Source: Enemella evansiae (GTDB lineage: Bacteria > Actinomycetota > Actinomycetes > Propionibacteriales > Propionibacteriaceae). From it: 64,000 nucleotides of DNA. The notes under the pieces are model-generated. The model searched no databases. It saw only the letters and a program-made list of their open reading frames with translations, and was not told the origin of the DNA. This document shows, in pieces, positions 63,233 to 64,000 of the stretch (position 1 is its first letter; every line of letters starts with the position of its first letter). The translations under genes and the position numbers were made by a program. The stretch is from the NCBI RefSeq assembly GCF_002250705.1, contig NZ_NMVP01000035.1, positions 186,001 through 250,000 of the forward strand, in the 5' to 3' direction.

Positions 63233-64000
63233 ATGACCACCACCGAGCGAGCCGAAGTGTTCGCAGCGATCCGCGCCGAAAGCGAGACCATCGCCCAGGC
63301 CGAAGCACGCCGGCTCGTTGCGATCGCCGCCGCCTGCGACACCTACTCCGGGTTGAACACCCACACCGACGAACTCACCGCCAGGGTCCTCCACGGTGAA
63401 CAACTCGTGTTCCCCGGCGCGGACGGCACGCCCGGCATCACCGAGTTCTTCCACCTCGAGTTGGCGATGTCACTGGGCTGTTCACCGGAGACCGCACAGG
63501 TCTGGACCGCCGACGTATTGAATCTGCGGCATCGGCATCCGATCCTGTGGCAGGCCACCCTCGACTGCGACATTCCCGTCTGGGTCGCCCGCGATGTCTC
63601 CCGGGCGGCGTTGCAGCTGTCGTTCACCCAGGCGCGCGAGTTCGACTCCCTCTGGTCACTCCGCCTGGTCAACCTCACCCCGAAACGCGCGGTCGCGACG
63701 ACCGAGGCTCAGGTCGCGTTGATGCTCAACGATGATAAGGAAGCCGAACGCCAGGCCGCGAAGAAGCACCGTCGCGTGGAGTTCACCCCGAGCAGGACCA
63801 TCGCCGGGATCACCGACCTCTACGCCAACCTCGACGCGGGTGACGCGGCCCAGTTGAACGGGACGCTCGATCGGCTCGCCGACGTGCTGAAAGCCGGTGG
63901 CTCGGCGGCCTCCCGTGACGAGCTCCGCGCCGAAGCCCTGGGTCACCTGGCTCACCCGGAACGGGCCCGGCAGCTGCTGCAGCCCTCGCTGTTCGACGGG
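63233..64000 (+). CDS. DUF222 (13E12-type) protein, HNH endonuclease family, truncated by window end
   Basis: The 256 visible residues match the DUF222 domain found upstream of an HNH nuclease motif in actinobacterial 13E12-like proteins: AEARRLVAIAAACDTYSG near the start, FFHLELAMSLGCSPETAQVW, and HPILWQATLDCDIPVWVARD. The HNH motif would lie beyond the right edge. Such genes are multicopy and mobile-like in many actinobacteria. The AT-rich promoter region and adjacent repeat fit an acquired element. The frame is open to the end of the window. Confidence 0.85.
   Translation, partial: MTTTERAEVFAAIRAESETIAQAEARRLVAIAAACDTYSGLNTHTDELTARVLHGEQLVFPGADGTPGITEFFHLELAMSLGCSPETAQVWTADVLNLRHRHPILWQATLDCDIPVWVARDVSRAALQLSFTQAREFDSLWSLRLVNLTPKRAVATTEAQVALMLNDDKEAERQAAKKHRRVEFTPSRTIAGITDLYANLDAGDAAQLNGTLDRLADVLKAGGSAASRDELRAEALGHLAHPERARQLLQPSLFDG

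Noticed and set aside
63233..64000. Prophage or insertion sequence boundary at the right edge
   Set aside because: The DUF222/HNH gene is a common dispersed actinobacterial family; no integrase, transposase or target-site duplication is visible in the window.

Overview
This is a GC-rich chromosomal window from an actinobacterium, most plausibly a member of the Propionibacteriales. The evidence is a mycothiol S-conjugate amidase (mca), DUF501, DUF4307, DUF4245 and DUF2510 proteins, a DUF222/HNH gene of the 13E12 type at the right edge, strong G/C third-position bias and many leaderless-looking starts. Much of the core follows the Mycobacterium tuberculosis gene order as I remember it: mazG-eno-ftsB-DUF501 (Rv1021-Rv1025), greA-DUF4307-mca-small membrane protein-YyaL-hemolysin III-cis-prenyltransferase (Rv1080c-Rv1086), phoH2 (Rv1095), and DUF4245, xseB-xseA and ispH (around Rv1100-Rv1110). 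Accessory blocks sit between these anchors.

Layout. 0-8.5 kb: mazG, a reverse-strand four-gene MacAB-like export operon with two different adaptor proteins, then eno-ftsB-DUF501. 8.6-19.5 kb: a small membrane protein, a tRNA-like gene with a UAA anticodon, a Bax1-I family protein, a Nudix hydrolase, a YpfJ-type metalloprotease, a polytopic membrane protein, an overlapping DNA adenine methylase/3-methyladenine glycosylase pair, secreted and membrane proteins, and msrA. 19.2-30.4 kb: transporters and regulators (MFS/MmyB-like, LysR/EamA, ung-MFS, AI-2E, MarR/DHA2-MFS). 30.4-40.8 kb: a beta-lactamase fold, an M20 peptidase, an oligopeptide ABC operon ending in an LD-carboxypeptidase, and a YvlB/LiaX-like protein paired with a DUF2089 regulator. 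40.8-43.1 kb: greA-DUF4307-mca cluster. 43.1-50.2 kb: an accessory block (TetR/aldo-keto reductase, three anchored unknown proteins, a polytopic protein, an SMP-30/MFS pair) that splits mca from its usual neighbour YyaL. 50.3-63 kb: YyaL, hemolysin III, cis-prenyltransferase, PhoH, gamma carbonic anhydrase, DUF4245, HAD phosphatase, xseB-xseA, a zinc-ribbon/TM/solute-binding fusion, ispH and an SDR. 63-64 kb: a repeat and a truncated DUF222 gene.

How genes work together. Several units are translationally coupled by ATGA or GTGA overlaps: the MacAB-like operon; ftsB-DUF501; methylase-glycosylase; MFS-ung; the oligopeptide transporter with its carboxypeptidase; and xseA-xseB-HAD. Regulator and target pairs carry visible operator dyads: MarR/MFS, TetR/AKR and probably LysR/EamA.

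The clearest window-wide signal is a TANNNT box placed 6-7 nt before an ATG or GTG at about 17 genes, as expected for leaderless transcripts. The most unusual items are the UAA-anticodon tRNA lacking a class II arm, the two-copy compound inverted repeat (31.3 and 63.1 kb), the twin-adaptor exporter, the zinc-ribbon/solute-binding fusion and the three-gene anchored-protein cluster.
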